Shown: positions 19,219 to 27,865, counted from the first letter of the stretch. The stretch is 42,767 bases of DNA from Allosphingosinicella sp. (GCA_030447665.1 JAUJOJ010000019.1:9637-52403), one strand, 5' to 3'. Numbers and translations are program-made. Notes: generated from the sequence alone by a model not told the origin.

Positions 19219-19419
19219 TCATCCGCGCCTGGACGCCTTCACCGAGGCCTCGGCCGAGGCATAAGGCTCCTGGCGCTCGACGCTCCAATATTTCAGGGCC
19301 TCGAGCGGGATCGCCTCGCCCGTCACCGCACAGATTACGTGGTCGCCGGGGCTGAGAACGCGGAAGGTCCCCGCCATATAATGGAGCCTTGCGGGCTTGC
19401 CCCTGTTGGACATCAGCAT
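19219..19419 (-). CDS. DUF2093 family protein
   Basis: A 66-residue protein matching DUF2093, a short alphaproteobacterial family of unknown function. Diagnostic stretches are 'ARLHYMAGTFRVLSPGDHV', 'CAVTGEAIPLEALKYW' and 'ERQEPYASAEAS'. It starts 15 bases after the xseA stop and is presumably co-transcribed with it. Two ATGs lie six bases apart (19419 and 19413) and neither has a clearly better ribosome-binding site. The family is commonly found next to xseA, which supports the call. Immediately downstream lies only the remnant of the expected M23 peptidase gene. Confidence 0.85.
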   Translation of the reverse strand: MLMSNRGKPARLHYMAGTFRVLSPGDHVICAVTGEAIPLEALKYWSVERQEPYASAEASVKASRRG

Positions 19420-19434
19420 CGTTCATTTGCCTTG

Positions 19435-20865
19435 CTAAAAGAGTTTCGGCTGCTCCGGCTTAGGCGCCGAATAGGAGCGCCGCGGCGTGCGCTCAACCCC
19501 TTCGCGCACGCTTGCCTCCACCCGCCCGTCGCCGAAGACCAGCCGCAACCGGCCGGCCGCCCGCGCCGCACCGGCCGAGATGAGCGTGTGCCCGTCTTTG
19601 TCCTCCACCCGCGCATAGCCCTTGGCGAGCGGCTTGTCGGGATGGGCTTGGGCGGCGATGCGCCACAGGCTTTCCAGGGTTCGCCTGCCCTCGTCGATCT
19701 TGCGTTGGACAAGGGCCGGTGCCAGCCTGACCGCGCCGAGACGATCCGCGCTTCGCCGGATCATGATGTCCAGCAAAGACGGCCGAAGCGCCCCGGCGGC
19801 GTGGCCGAGATCTGCGCGGGCGTGGCTGAGCCGCGCCGACAGCGCGCGCGGCAGGCGTTCGGACAGCTCGTCCAGCTTCTGCTGCTGCGGCGCGAGCAGA
19901 GCCTCGCGCTTCGGAAAGCGGCGGAGGCCGTTCTCGAGCTGCTCCCCCGCCCGCTCGACGGAGCGCCGCGCGCAGCGCGACGAACGGAGCCCCATCTCCC
20001 GCACCTGCGCCAGCAGCTCGGATCGGACCGGCACCGCCATTTCTGCGGCGGCGGTCGGCGTCGGCGCCCGCACGTCCGCGGCAAAGTCGCAGAGCGAGGT
20101 GTCGGTCTCGTGCCCGACGGCCGAGATGATCGGGATCGAGCAGGCGGCGACGGCGCGGACCACCTCCTCCTCGTTGAACGCCCAAAGATCCTCGATCGAG
20201 CCCCCGCCGCGAGCGACGATCACCAGATCGGGCCGTGTCGCCAAAGCTTCGAAGCCGCGCACCGCCGCCGCCACCTGGCCGGCTGCGCCTTCGCCCTGAA
20301 CCGCCACCGGCCAGACGATGACGTGGCTCGGGCAGCGATCGGCGAGGCGGTGGAGAATGTCGCGGATCACAGCCCCGGTCGGCGAGGTGACCACGCCGAT
20401 CGTTCGCGGCAGAAACGGAAGCCGCTTCTTGCGCTCCGCATCGAACAGCCCCTCGGCGGCAAGCGCGCGGCGCCTCTTGTCGAGCAGCGCCATCAGCGCG
20501 CCCTGGCCGGCCAGCTCCAGCTGATCGACGACGATCTGATATTTGGATCGGCCCGGATAGGTGGTGAGCTTGCCCGTCGCGACCACTTCGATGCCGTCTT
20601 CGGGACGGAAGCGGAGCATCGCCGCGCATCCCTTCCAGATCACGGCATCGATGCAGGCTTTGTCGTCCTTCATCGTGAAGTAGCAATGACCCGAGGCGTG
20701 GCGCTTGAAGCCCGAAATCTCGCCGCGCAGGCGCACCAGGCCGAAAGCGTCCTCGACGGTGCGCTTCAGCCGGCTCGACAGCTCGGACACGGACATGGCA
20801 GGCGCGTTGTCGCCGGGCGTCTCGGTTGCTAACAGCCCGTCTTGCGGAGGAGGGAAAGCGTTCAT
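19435..20865 (-). CDS. xseA: Exodeoxyribonuclease VII large subunit
   Basis: A 476-residue catalytic subunit of exonuclease VII, which degrades single-stranded DNA to oligonucleotides together with small XseB subunits. It has an N-terminal OB-fold ('[20 protein letters not shown]'), a catalytic core ('[14 protein letters not shown]', '[17 protein letters not shown]', 'ISAVGHETD') and a long coiled-coil C-terminus. The start is ATG 20865, preceded by AGGA. It shares bases with the purD start on the opposite strand (CATG at 20863-20866). A remnant of its interior lies at 9064-9165. Full length with no frame breaks. Confidence 0.95.
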   Translation of the reverse strand: MNAFPPPQDGLLATETPGDNAPAMSVSELSSRLKRTVEDAFGLVRLRGEISGFKRHASGHCYFTMKDDKACIDAVIWKGCAAMLRFRPEDGIEVVATGKLTTYPGRSKYQIVVDQLELAGQGALMALLDKRRRALAAEGLFDAERKKRLPFLPRTIGVVTSPTGAVIRDILHRLADRCPSHVIVWPVAVQGEGAAGQVAAAVRGFEALATRPDLVIVARGGGSIEDLWAFNEEEVVRAVAACSIPIISAVGHETDTSLCDFAADVRAPTPTAAAEMAVPVRSELLAQVREMGLRSSRCARRSVERAGEQLENGLRRFPKREALLAPQQQKLDELSERLPRALSARLSHARADLGHAAGALRPSLLDIMIRRSADRLGAVRLAPALVQRKIDEGRRTLESLWRIAAQAHPDKPLAKGYARVEDKDGHTLISAGAARAAGRLRLVFGDGRVEASVREGVERTPRRSYSAPKPEQPKLF

Positions 20866-22162
20866 GAATGTCCTGCTGATCGGCTCGGGCGGGCGGGAAC
20901 ATGCGCTGGCCTGGAAGCTGGCGCAATCGCCGAAGCTCGGCAAGCTGTTCGCCGCGCCGGGAAATCCCGGTATCGCCGAGCACGCCCGGCTTGTCGATAT
21001 CGATCCCGCCGATCATCGCGCCACCGTCGATTTCTGCCTCAAGAATTCGGTCGAGCTGATCGTGATCGGGCCGGAAGCGCCGCTGGTGGACGGACTGGCC
21101 GACAACCTCCGGACGATGGGCTTTGCGGTGTTCGGCCCGAACAGGATTCCCGCACAGCTCGAAGGCTCCAAAGGCTTCACCAAGGATTTGTGCGCCCGCC
21201 ACGGCATCCCGACCGCCCGCTACGTGCGCGCGTCCGATCGGCTGGCGGCGGAAGCCGCGCTCGAGGATTTCAGCTTTCCCGTCGTCATCAAGGCGGACGG
21301 GCTCGCGGCGGGCAAGGGCGTCATCATCGCGGGCTCGGCCGATGAGGCGGGCGAGGCGCTGGCGACGATGTTCGACGGTGGCTTCGGAAGCGCAGGCTCG
21401 GCGGTGGTGATCGAGGAGTTCCTCGAGGGTGAGGAAGCCAGCTTCTTCGCGCTGACCGACGGGAGGACGATCGTCCCCTTCGGCTCGGCGCAGGACCATA
21501 AGAGAGTGGGAGACGGCGACACCGGGCCCAATACCGGCGGCATGGGCGCCTACAGCCCCGCCCCGGTCCTGACGCCCGAGCTCGAGCGCCGCGCACTTTC
21601 CGAGATCGTGGAGCCGACCGTTCGCGCCCTGGCGGAGCGCGGCACCCCTTATTCCGGCGTTCTTTACGCGGGCCTGATGCTGACCGGCGAGGGCCCGAAG
21701 CTGATCGAATATAATGCCCGCTTCGGCGATCCGGAGTGCCAGGTGTTGATGATGCGGCTGGAGAGCGACCTGCTCGGCCTGATGACGGCGGTCGCGCGGG
21801 GCGGGTTGGCGGAGCTGCCGCCGCCGAGCTTTGCCGACGCGACGGCGCTGACGGTGGTGATGGCTGCCGACGGATATCCGGGGGCTCCGGTAAAGGGCGG
21901 AAGCATTTCGGGAATCGAAGCGGCCGGGGAAGCGAAGATCTTCCAGGCCGGCACGTCGGTCGCCGGCGGCACGCTGGTTTCGAGCGGAGGGCGGGTCCTC
22001 AACGTGACGGCCCTCGGCACGACGATCGCGGAGGCGCGGGAAAAGGCCTATTCCGCCATCGACGCGATCGACTTCCCAACCGGCTTTTACCGCCGCGACA
22101 TTGGCTGGCGCGAGATTGCCCGGCAAGCCGCCTCGGCTGGACAGGCGGAAGCGATTGGATAA
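20864..22162 (+). CDS. purD: Phosphoribosylamine-glycine ligase
   Basis: A 432-residue ATP-grasp ligase that joins glycine to 5-phosphoribosylamine in de novo purine synthesis. It has the N-terminal '[14 protein letters not shown]', the ATP-grasp elements '[18 protein letters not shown]', and '[10 protein letters not shown]' with preceding 'IEYNAR'. ATG 20864 is supported by GGAGGAGGG upstream and by the family N-terminus '[10 protein letters not shown]'. It diverges from xseA with overlapping start codons, so the two promoters must lie inside each other's coding sequence or share this point. Small membrane-protein genes follow. Confidence 0.96.
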   Translation: MNVLLIGSGGREHALAWKLAQSPKLGKLFAAPGNPGIAEHARLVDIDPADHRATVDFCLKNSVELIVIGPEAPLVDGLADNLRTMGFAVFGPNRIPAQLEGSKGFTKDLCARHGIPTARYVRASDRLAAEAALEDFSFPVVIKADGLAAGKGVIIAGSADEAGEALATMFDGGFGSAGSAVVIEEFLEGEEASFFALTDGRTIVPFGSAQDHKRVGDGDTGPNTGGMGAYSPAPVLTPELERRALSEIVEPTVRALAERGTPYSGVLYAGLMLTGEGPKLIEYNARFGDPECQVLMMRLESDLLGLMTAVARGGLAELPPPSFADATALTVVMAADGYPGAPVKGGSISGIEAAGEAKIFQAGTSVAGGTLVSSGGRVLNVTALGTTIAEAREKAYSAIDAIDFPTGFYRRDIGWREIARQAASAGQAEAIG

Positions 22163-22195
22163 GCTCTGGCAGAGAGTTAGAGGGAGACAGGTATC

Positions 22196-22543
22196 ATGCC
22201 GCCTGCCGTGAAATTCCTGATCGGCCTCGTCGCCGTCCTGCTGATGGGCTGGGTCCATCATGGCCCTCTCGGCAACGGCGAGGCCTTGGTTGGGCAGCTC
22301 GAAGCGCAGGCCCGGGCGGCGGTGGTCGCCAGCGAGGTACCCGGCGTCGACGTGCGGCTAGGCCGCGACCCGCTTTCACGGCATGCGACGCTGTCGGGCC
22401 CCGCCAACGATTATCAGCGCGAGGGCATGGGGGAGTTTCCTGGCCTCAACGACCGCATTCGTGCGATCGAGGGGATTTCCGGCGTCCGCTGGGCAAATCC
22501 GCCGCCGGTCGCAAGCCCCGCCGCAACCAAAGGGAACTCGTAA
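22196..22543 (+). CDS. Membrane-anchored BON-like domain protein
   Basis: A 115-residue protein with an N-terminal hydrophobic segment ('FLIGLVAVLLMGWV', about 7-20) followed by a short alpha/beta region. Its 'ARAAVVASEVPGVDVRLGRD', 'ATLSGPAN' and 'IRAIEGISGVRW' resemble BON/OmpA-adjacent repeats that bind phospholipid or peptidoglycan surfaces. GGGAGACAGG precedes ATG 22196. It follows purD by 33 bases and overlaps the next small gene by one base (TAATG), suggesting one transcript. Function is unknown and the BON assignment is by pattern only. Confidence 0.65.
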   Translation: MPPAVKFLIGLVAVLLMGWVHHGPLGNGEALVGQLEAQARAAVVASEVPGVDVRLGRDPLSRHATLSGPANDYQREGMGEFPGLNDRIRAIEGISGVRWANPPPVASPAATKGNS

Positions 22544-22653
22544 TGCCTTTGTTGCTTGAAACGCTGATCGCTATCGTCCTTGCCTACCTGATCGGGGTGG
22601 GCGTCGCCTGGCTGTTCTTCGGCCGGGCGAAACGGGACAGCTACCTCGGATAA
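22543..22653 (+). CDS. 36-residue single-span membrane protein
   Basis: The ATG at 22543 shares its A with the TAA stop of the preceding gene and is preceded by AGGGA. The product 'MPLLLETLIAIVLAYLIGVG' continues 'VAWLFFGRAKRDSYLG', a single transmembrane helix with a short basic cytoplasmic tail. Overlap with the BON-like gene and placement before the HHH-domain membrane protein suggest a small envelope operon. Family not recognised. Its short length makes it uncertain, but coupling and a clean ribosome-binding site support it. Confidence 0.6.
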   Translation: MPLLLETLIAIVLAYLIGVGVAWLFFGRAKRDSYLG

Positions 22654-22692
22654 TTTCGTTCCAATGCCGGCCTCCAAGGATCCTCCGTCACC

Positions 22693-23271
22693 ATGATGAC
22701 CGTCATCGACGCCAATATTCTTCCCATCATCATCGCGATCGTCATCGGCTTCATCATCGGCTGGTGGATGTTCAAGCGGCACCGGTCGAAGGACCGCAAG
22801 TCGGTGCTGGATCGCGATGGCCGCCGCGACCGGATCGATGCGACCGCCGCCGAGCCGCCGCCCGCGCCGGTCAGGCCTTATATGCGAACGCGTCCGATCC
22901 GCGACGGCGTCGATACGATCGAGAGGCGCGGCGTCGCCGATGAAGGCGCCGCCGCGATGCGGGACGTGGCGAGCGAGGTGCTCGGCGTTTCGGCGGAATC
23001 GAAAGCTCCGGTCGAAGAAGGACCTTCGGACGATCTTCAGATGCTGAAGGGCGTGGGGCCGAAACTCGCGCAGAAGCTTCAGGAGAACGGCATCTTCCGC
23101 TTCGATCAGCTTGCGGCCCTGTCGCCGAACGAGATCAATATCCTCGATGCCAAGCTGGGGCCGTTCAAAGGCCGGCTGGAGCGCGATCGGGTGGTCGAAC
23201 AGGCGAGTTATCTTGCCCGCGGCGACCGCGACGGCTTCGAGGCGCGTTTCGGCAATCTCGGCAGCGGCTGA
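22693..23271 (+). CDS. Membrane-anchored helix-hairpin-helix protein
   Basis: A 192-residue protein. Residues 8-28 form a transmembrane helix ('ILPIIIAIVIGFIIGWWMFK'), followed by a charged low-complexity linker. About 115-190 contains a helix-hairpin-helix fold ('LQMLKGVGPKLAQKLQENGI', 'FDQLAALSPNEINILDAKLG') of the kind often annotated as 'flap endonuclease-like' or NuoE-fused HHH. No nuclease active site is visible, so a DNA- or protein-binding role at the membrane is more likely. Two adjacent ATGs (22693, 22696) are possible. It ends just before a large palindrome. Confidence 0.75.
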   Translation: MMTVIDANILPIIIAIVIGFIIGWWMFKRHRSKDRKSVLDRDGRRDRIDATAAEPPPAPVRPYMRTRPIRDGVDTIERRGVADEGAAAMRDVASEVLGVSAESKAPVEEGPSDDLQMLKGVGPKLAQKLQENGIFRFDQLAALSPNEINILDAKLGPFKGRLERDRVVEQASYLARGDRDGFEARFGNLGSG

Positions 23272-23326
23272 AGTCTGGAGCCATCTGAATAGAGCCGAGA
23301 TCGTTTCAGCCGTTCCGCAGGTCTAG

Positions 23327-23386
23327 AGCATGATCGTCTGAGGTTGAACCGCTGCGAGCGGTTCAACCTCAGGCGTGAATCATGCT
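23327..23386. repeat. Nested palindrome between convergent genes
   Basis: An outer pair AGCATGAT / ATCATGCT (23327-23334, 23379-23386) encloses a perfect 16-base-pair stem, CTGAGGTTGAACCGCT / AGCGGTTCAACCTCAG (23338-23353, 23357-23372), with a GCG loop. It lies between the HHH gene (+) and the CBS-domain gene (-), whose stop codon falls within the outer arm. There is no T-run, so it is more likely a dispersed palindromic element or bidirectional structure than a standard terminator. Confidence 0.75.
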
Positions 23387-24744
23387 TTCACCATAGATCG
23401 AGACCTGATTACGTTCAGCTGTTTCAGCCTAAGACGATCAAGGTCCAGCGAAGCAATCAGCTTGTCGATCTTGCGGCCGTCCATGTCGACGATCTCGAAC
23501 CGCCACTCGCCATGGCCGAAGCGCTCGCCGGTCTCGGGCAGGTGCTTGAGGACCGAAAGCGCGAAGCCGGCCACGGTCGAATAATCCCGGTCCTCGGGCA
23601 GATTGATCCCGAGATGGTCGCTCAGCGCGTCCGCCGAGAGCGAGCCCGAGATCAGCCAGCTGCCGTCTTCGCGCTCGACCAGCGGCGGATCCGTGTCATT
23701 GCCGGTCGCAAGGGCGCCGGCGAGGGCGGAAAGCAGATCCGCCGGGGTCACCAATCCATCGAAATGGCCATATTCGTCATGAACGAAGGCCATCGGCACC
23801 TCGGCTTCCCGGAGGACGGTCAGCGTGTCCATCGCGTCCATCTGGTCGGGAACCACGGGCGCCTCGCGCATCAAGCTCCTGAGGTCGAGCGGCCGCCCTT
23901 GCACGAATGCCTGCACGATATCGCGCGCCTGGACGACCCCCACCAGCCGGTCGACCGACCCCTCCGCCACCGGCAAGCGGCTGTGCGGCGTCTCGAGGAG
24001 CTTCTGCCGGATCGTCTCCACGTCCGCGTCGACGTCGATCCATTCCACGTCGGTCCGCGGCGTCATGATCTCGCGCGTCGGCCGATCGGCGAGGCGAACC
24101 ACGCCCGAGATGATCGCCCGCTCGCTTTCCTCGATGACGCCAGCATGGTGCGCCTCGGCGACGACGATGTGGAGCTCTTCGGCGGTGACCCTGCTCTCGG
24201 TGTCGCGCTGCAGCCTCATCAGCTTGAAGATAAGCGCGCTGGTCCGGTCGAGCAGCCACACGAAGGGAGCGGTCGCCCGGGCGACCCAAAGCATCGGAAC
24301 GGCGATGAACGCCGCCAAGGTCTCGGGCGCGCGGAGCGCGATCTGCTTGGGCACAAGCTCGCCCACCACCAGCGATACATAGGTGGTCACCACGATGACG
24401 ATCGCGAACCCGATCGTCTGCGCATATCGGGGGTCCACGCCGAGAAGCGTAAGCCGTTCCGCAACCGGCCCGCCCAGGCTGGCACCGGAATAAGCACCGG
24501 CAAGGATGCCGATCAGCGTGATGCCGATCTGCACGGCGGAGAGGAAGCGGCTGGGATCGGCAGCGAGGTCAAGCGCCGTTTGTGCCCCGGCTCTTCCCGC
24601 TTTGGCCATCGCCTTGAGGCGCGCCTCCCTGGCCGACACGATGGCAAGTTCCGACATCGCGAAGACGCCGTTCAGCGCGATGAGGAGCGCAATCACGACA
24701 ACATCGAACCAGGGGAATGGCGAGAGGGGGGAGGCGGGGGGCAT
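23380..24744 (-). CDS. CNNM/CorC-type membrane protein with CBS pair (hemolysin-like)
   Basis: A 454-residue inner-membrane protein. The N-terminal DUF21/CNNM domain spans about 10-190 with several transmembrane helices ('VVVIALLIALNGVFAMSELA', 'LSAVQIGITLIGILAGAYSG'). It is followed by a CBS pair (about 215-335, 'REIMTPRTDVEWIDVD', 'HSRLPVAEGSVDRLVGVV') and a C-terminal CorC_HlyC domain (about 360-445, 'FGHGEWRFEIVDMDGRKID'). Relatives export Mg2+ or Co2+ or support Mg2+ homeostasis. The 'hemolysin' name is historical. The frame is intact and the gene is convergent with the HHH gene across the palindrome. Confidence 0.92.
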   Translation of the reverse strand: MPPASPLSPFPWFDVVVIALLIALNGVFAMSELAIVSAREARLKAMAKAGRAGAQTALDLAADPSRFLSAVQIGITLIGILAGAYSGASLGGPVAERLTLLGVDPRYAQTIGFAIVIVVTTYVSLVVGELVPKQIALRAPETLAAFIAVPMLWVARATAPFVWLLDRTSALIFKLMRLQRDTESRVTAEELHIVVAEAHHAGVIEESERAIISGVVRLADRPTREIMTPRTDVEWIDVDADVETIRQKLLETPHSRLPVAEGSVDRLVGVVQARDIVQAFVQGRPLDLRSLMREAPVVPDQMDAMDTLTVLREAEVPMAFVHDEYGHFDGLVTPADLLSALAGALATGNDTDPPLVEREDGSWLISGSLSADALSDHLGINLPEDRDYSTVAGFALSVLKHLPETGERFGHGEWRFEIVDMDGRKIDKLIASLDLDRLRLKQLNVIRSRSMVKA

Positions 24745-24884
24745 GATGGGCGGTCCCGTTTAGCCGCCTTTCTTCGGGATGAACAACCGCTTCGTCCGCG
24801 ATCGGTCGCTCCTTCAGGGAACAAGCGCTTCGCAACGTAGGTTTAGGCCATCGTTCGATAACCCGCCAACGGGAAGGGATCAGT

Positions 24885-25565
24885 ATGTTTGCGTCCAAGC
24901 GTATCACAGGCGGCGCAGTCGCGGCCGCTCTCCTCACCACCACCGCCTGCGTCACCAATCCGGAAACGGGCGAGCGTGAATTCCAGACCCGCACCGCGAT
25001 CGGTGCGGCCGTCGGCGCCATTGCCGGCTATTTCGGCGGCGACCTCATCGGCGGCCGTCGCGATCGGACCGAGAAGATCGTGGGCGCGGGCATCGGCACC
25101 ATCGCCGGCGCTGCGGTCGGTCAATATATGGACCGGCAGGAGCGTGAGCTTCGCCGCCAGACCGCCGGGACCGGCGTCGTCGTCGAGCGCCAGGGTGACG
25201 AACTGCTGCTGAGCATGCCCGCGGGGATCACCTTCCCGATCAACAGCTTCCAGATCCAGCCGCAATTCTACGGCACCCTCAACCAAGTGGCGCAGACCCT
25301 TGCCGCCTATCCGCAGACGCTGATCGACGTCTACGGCCACACCGATCCGAGCGGGGGCGATGCGATCAACATTCCGCTGTCGCAGAATCGTGCGCAATCG
25401 GTCGCCAATTATCTTTCGCAGCAGGGCGTCAACCGGGCGCGCATCGCGACGCAGGGTTTCGGTTCCTCGCAGCCGCTGCCGGGCAACACCAACGCCACCG
25501 AGGCGGAGCGAGCCGCCAACCGTCGCGTCGAGATCCGCATCGTGCCGGCCACTCAGGGCGGCTGA
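24885..25565 (+). CDS. OmpA-family lipoprotein with glycine zipper
   Basis: A 226-residue outer-membrane lipoprotein. The lipobox ends at Cys22 ('LLTTTAC'), followed by a glycine-zipper segment (about 38-90, 'AIGAAVGAIAGYFGGDLIGG', 'GIGTIAGAAVGQYMD') and a C-terminal OmpA domain (about 115-222, 'IDVYGHTDPSGGDAIN', 'LSQNRAQSVANYL', 'RRVEIRI') that binds peptidoglycan. It thus tethers the outer membrane to the wall. ATG 24885 has GAAGGGATC upstream. A strong terminator follows. The upstream 140-base gap shows no other gene. Confidence 0.92.
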   Translation: MFASKRITGGAVAAALLTTTACVTNPETGEREFQTRTAIGAAVGAIAGYFGGDLIGGRRDRTEKIVGAGIGTIAGAAVGQYMDRQERELRRQTAGTGVVVERQGDELLLSMPAGITFPINSFQIQPQFYGTLNQVAQTLAAYPQTLIDVYGHTDPSGGDAINIPLSQNRAQSVANYLSQQGVNRARIATQGFGSSQPLPGNTNATEAERAANRRVEIRIVPATQGG

Positions 25566-25588
25566 GCGGGGCCGAGCGCCGGCAAGGG

Positions 25589-25620
25589 GGGCGCCGGGGA
25601 AACCCGGCGCCCTTCCCGTT
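25589..25620 (+). terminator. Rho-independent terminator after the OmpA-like gene
   Basis: A perfect 10-base-pair stem, GGGCGCCGGG / CCCGGCGCCC, with a GAAA tetraloop is followed by TTCCCGTTT. The T-run is interrupted, but position and stem strength support termination. Confidence 0.75.
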
Positions 25621-25714
25621 TGCGGCCCTCTTCATATGATTGAAACCTTGATTCAGGGATAGGGCCGATTCAGCCTGATCCGATCAGGGTCCAGGCGCTG
25701 TGCGAGGATCGGGA

Positions 25715-26470
25715 ATGGTCGTCCCGCCCATTGAGGACAAGAACCGCGATCGGATAAAGGCGCTGCTCGGCGTCGCCGCCTTTCACGCGCTGCTGGGCTA
25801 TGCCTTCATCAATGGGCTGGGCACGCACATCGCGACGACGGTCAGCGACCGCCTGAAGGCATTCGATGTGCTGCCGGAACAGCCGCTTCCCCCGCCGGAG
25901 GAGCCTGAGCCCGCGACGAAGCGCACGCCGCAGGAGGAGGGCGCGGCGGCACCGCCCAACCTCAAGGCGAAACCCTCGCCGGTGGTCGCGCCGCCGCCCG
26001 TGGTCAGGCTCAACCTCCCGACGCCTGTCGTGACGGCACCACTTCCCAGCCCGGTGACCGGAAGCGATCCTTCGGCCGGCGCCTCGAACCTGCCGGGGCC
26101 AGGCACCGGAAGCGGCGGCATCGGGACGGGCACCGGCAGCGGCGGGCAAGGCACCGGTCCGGGCGGCGGGGGCGGCGGCTCGAAGGCGGTCCGGCTGAGC
26201 GGTTCCATATCCGGTGCCACGGATTATCCGCGTGGCGCGAAGCGGGCGGGCATCGAAGGCTCCGTCGCGGTGCGCTTCACCGTCGAGAGTGATGGATCGG
26301 TGACCGACTGCGAGGTCATAAGATCGAGCGCGGATGATGAGCTCGACGCGACGACTTGCCGGCTGATCGAGCGGCGGTTCCGCTACGAGCCTGCGCGGGA
26401 CGCCCAGGGCAGGCCGGTCACCGAAATCGTCACCAGGACGTTCGACTGGATGCTCCCGCGCCGCCCTTAG
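25715..26470 (+). CDS. TonB-family energy-transducer-like protein
   Basis: A 251-residue protein with an N-terminal membrane segment (about 16-36, 'ALLGVAAFHALLGYAFINGL'), a proline-rich periplasmic linker (about 52-115, 'LPPPEEPEPATKR'), a Gly/Ser/Thr-rich stretch, and a C-terminal TonB-type domain (about 165-251, 'DYPRGAKRAGIEGSVAVRFT', 'GSVTDCEVIRSS'). It plausibly spans the periplasm to energise TonB-dependent receptors such as A and B, though it is not next to exbBD here. ATG 25715 is preferred over the in-frame GTG at 25700 because GAGGA lies upstream of it. Confidence 0.82.
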   Translation: MVVPPIEDKNRDRIKALLGVAAFHALLGYAFINGLGTHIATTVSDRLKAFDVLPEQPLPPPEEPEPATKRTPQEEGAAAPPNLKAKPSPVVAPPPVVRLNLPTPVVTAPLPSPVTGSDPSAGASNLPGPGTGSGGIGTGTGSGGQGTGPGGGGGGSKAVRLSGSISGATDYPRGAKRAGIEGSVAVRFTVESDGSVTDCEVIRSSADDELDATTCRLIERRFRYEPARDAQGRPVTEIVTRTFDWMLPRRP

Positions 26471-26506
26471 CTAAAGCAATATCGATTAGGGTCGAACCGC
26501 TCTTCT

Positions 26507-26589
26507 CCGTTCGGGCTGAGCCTGTCGAAGCCCTGTTTCTTCTACACTGCAAGAGAAGGACGGCCCTTCGACAAGCTCAGGGCGAACGG
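26507..26589. repeat. Sphingomonad-type inverted repeat element
   Basis: Two imperfectly complementary arms, CCGTTCGGGCTGAGC...GAAG and CTTCGACAAGCTCAGG...ACGG, flank a spacer of about 30 bases. The arms match a dispersed repeat common in sphingomonad genomes (recalled, not searched). It lies between the convergent TonB-like gene and tadA and could act as a bidirectional terminator. Confidence 0.75.
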
Positions 26590-26620
26590 TTTGGGTGGAT
26601 CAACCCAGACCAGTACCAGG

Positions 26621-27095
26621 CTAGGGGCGGCGGTCTCTGAAGAAATCCCTCAGCAGCGCGGCGGCGGCCTCTTCCCCGATACCGGAATAGACTTCGGGCG
26701 CGTGGTGGCAGGTTGGCTGCGAGAAAAAGCGGGGGCCGTGCAGCACCGCGCCGCCTTTCGGATCGGCGGCGGCGAAGTAGAGGCGCCGGATCCGGGCCAG
26801 CGCGATAGCGCCGGCACACATCGCGCAGGGCTCCAGCGTCACCCAAAGGTCGCACTCGTCGAGGCGCGAGGTGCCGAGCGCGGCGGCAGCGGCGCGAACG
26901 GCGACCATCTCGGCATGGGCGGTGGGGTCGCTCGTCAGCCGCATCGCGTTGCGGCTCACCGCAACGATCTCGCCGCCGCAGGTGACGACGGCGCCGACCG
27001 GCACCTCGCCCTCCCCCGCCCTCGCCCGCGCCCGGCGCCGCGGATCGCGCCTCTTCGAGCGCCCGGCGCATAGGTTCGGGAAGCGGGAACGGCAT
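26621..27095 (-). CDS. tadA: tRNA adenosine(34) deaminase, N-terminus frameshifted
   Basis: TadA converts A34 to inosine in tRNA-Arg(ACG) and is normally essential. The frame 26621-27004 carries 'TAHAEMVAVRAAA' (zinc His and catalytic Glu) and 'EPCAMCAGAI' (two zinc Cys). The natural N-terminus 'MPFPLPEPMRRALEEARSAA' is present from ATG 27095 but in another frame. The two join if one base is removed, or two added, at about 27035-27040 inside a G/C run, after which the frame reads 'ARAGEGEVPVGAVV'. A lesion in an essential gene at such a site points to sequencing error. It is convergent with the TonB-like gene. Confidence 0.88.
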
Positions 27096-27163
27096 GGGAG
27101 CGGGTTAGCGCCCTTCGGCGCCAGGCGCTAGGTCGGGACCCTGCGCCGAACAAGGGCGCGGCG

Positions 27164-27418
27164 CTATGCCGGGGCGTCGCGCCGGGAGCGTCCCTTCAGC
27201 AACGCGAACAAGGCGAACGCCGCCCCCGGAAAGTAGCCGAGGCAGGTCAGGCCGAACGCGATCCAGAAGTCACGCGATACGCCCTGGACCAGAAACAAAG
27301 CGAGCGGCGGCAGGAGGATCGCCGCCGCGACATGAGCCGCGGAGAGCGAGGCCGGTGCCGCGATCTTCGGCTCGTCACTTAGGCTGTTGCTGGGGCTGTT
27401 GCTGGTTTCCGTCGCCAT
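27164..27418 (-). CDS. YqaE/Pmp3-family membrane protein
   Basis: An 84-residue protein whose last 55 residues have the Pmp3/UPF0057 signature of two transmembrane helices joined by 'RDFWIAFGLTCLGYFPG' ('AAAILLPPLALFLVQ' before, 'FALFALLKG' after). The N-terminal 28 residues are an extra Ser-rich extension. ATG 27418 has GAAGGA upstream. Its first 44 bases overlap the end of the preceding gene in a different frame, an unusually long overlap. The family is linked to membrane-potential or stress tolerance in fungi and plants. The bacterial role is unclear. Confidence 0.82.
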   Translation of the reverse strand: MATETSNSPSNSLSDEPKIAAPASLSAAHVAAAILLPPLALFLVQGVSRDFWIAFGLTCLGYFPGAAFALFALLKGRSRRDAPA

Positions 27419-27680
27419 CGTCCTTCACGCCGATCGTCGGCACATTGATCTTGCTCTGCTCGATGCCGATTTTCGGCACGCCCACGGTCTTCTCGGTGGT
27501 GCCGACGACCACTTCCTTGGTGTCGACATCGAGCTTGGGAACCTCGCCGCCCTCAGCCGTGACGTTGACCTTCGGCGCCCGTAGCTCACCGCTGCTGTTG
27601 AGATCGACAAATCCGGTCGCCACGCCGACGATCATCACCAACACTGCGACAACGAGGATCGTCAGGATAAAACGCTTCAT
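27375..27680 (-). CDS. Small membrane-anchored protein, unknown function
   Basis: A 101-residue protein. ATG 27680 with GGAGG seven bases upstream defines the start. An N-terminal transmembrane helix ('[20 protein letters not shown]') is followed by a periplasmic region with repeating Val/Lys/Gly strands ('[20 protein letters not shown]', '[19 protein letters not shown]') and a Gln-rich tail. I do not recognise a named family. The alternating 'VPKIxI' pattern suggests a small beta-structure. It overlaps the Pmp3-like gene by 44 bases and diverges from rpmB. Confidence 0.75.
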   Translation of the reverse strand: MKRFILTILVVAVLVMIVGVATGFVDLNSSGELRAPKVNVTAEGGEVPKLDVDTKEVVVGTTEKTVGVPKIGIEQSKINVPTIGVKDDGDGNQQQPQQQPK

Positions 27681-27865
27681 GCACGCCTCCGGGGCAACCT
27701 GAACTTTGGTCACTTGGATCAACGCAGCCTCGCACAGGAGGTTGCACCTCCGCAACGACCAAACTCGCCCAGTTGAGGCGCGCGAAGGTTGACGAATCCA
27801 CCCAGGAGCGCTATCCGCGCCCACTTTCGGGGAACGAAGAGTTCCCAATCCAGGAAAGAGCAAAG

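Noticed and set aside
19138..20832. A 564-codon plus-strand open frame opposite xseA
   Set aside because: Antisense to a well-supported gene, no start signal, no domain.
19493..22261. A 922-codon open frame on the minus strand across xseA and purD
   Set aside because: It runs opposite purD and out of frame with xseA, its product is Arg/Ala/Gly-rich with no recognisable domain, and both overlapped genes have clear family motifs. It is a by-product of high GC.
26507..26589. Possible CRISPR repeat or attachment site
   Set aside because: Only two inverted arms, no regular spacers and no integrase or cas gene nearby. It matches a common palindromic repeat type.
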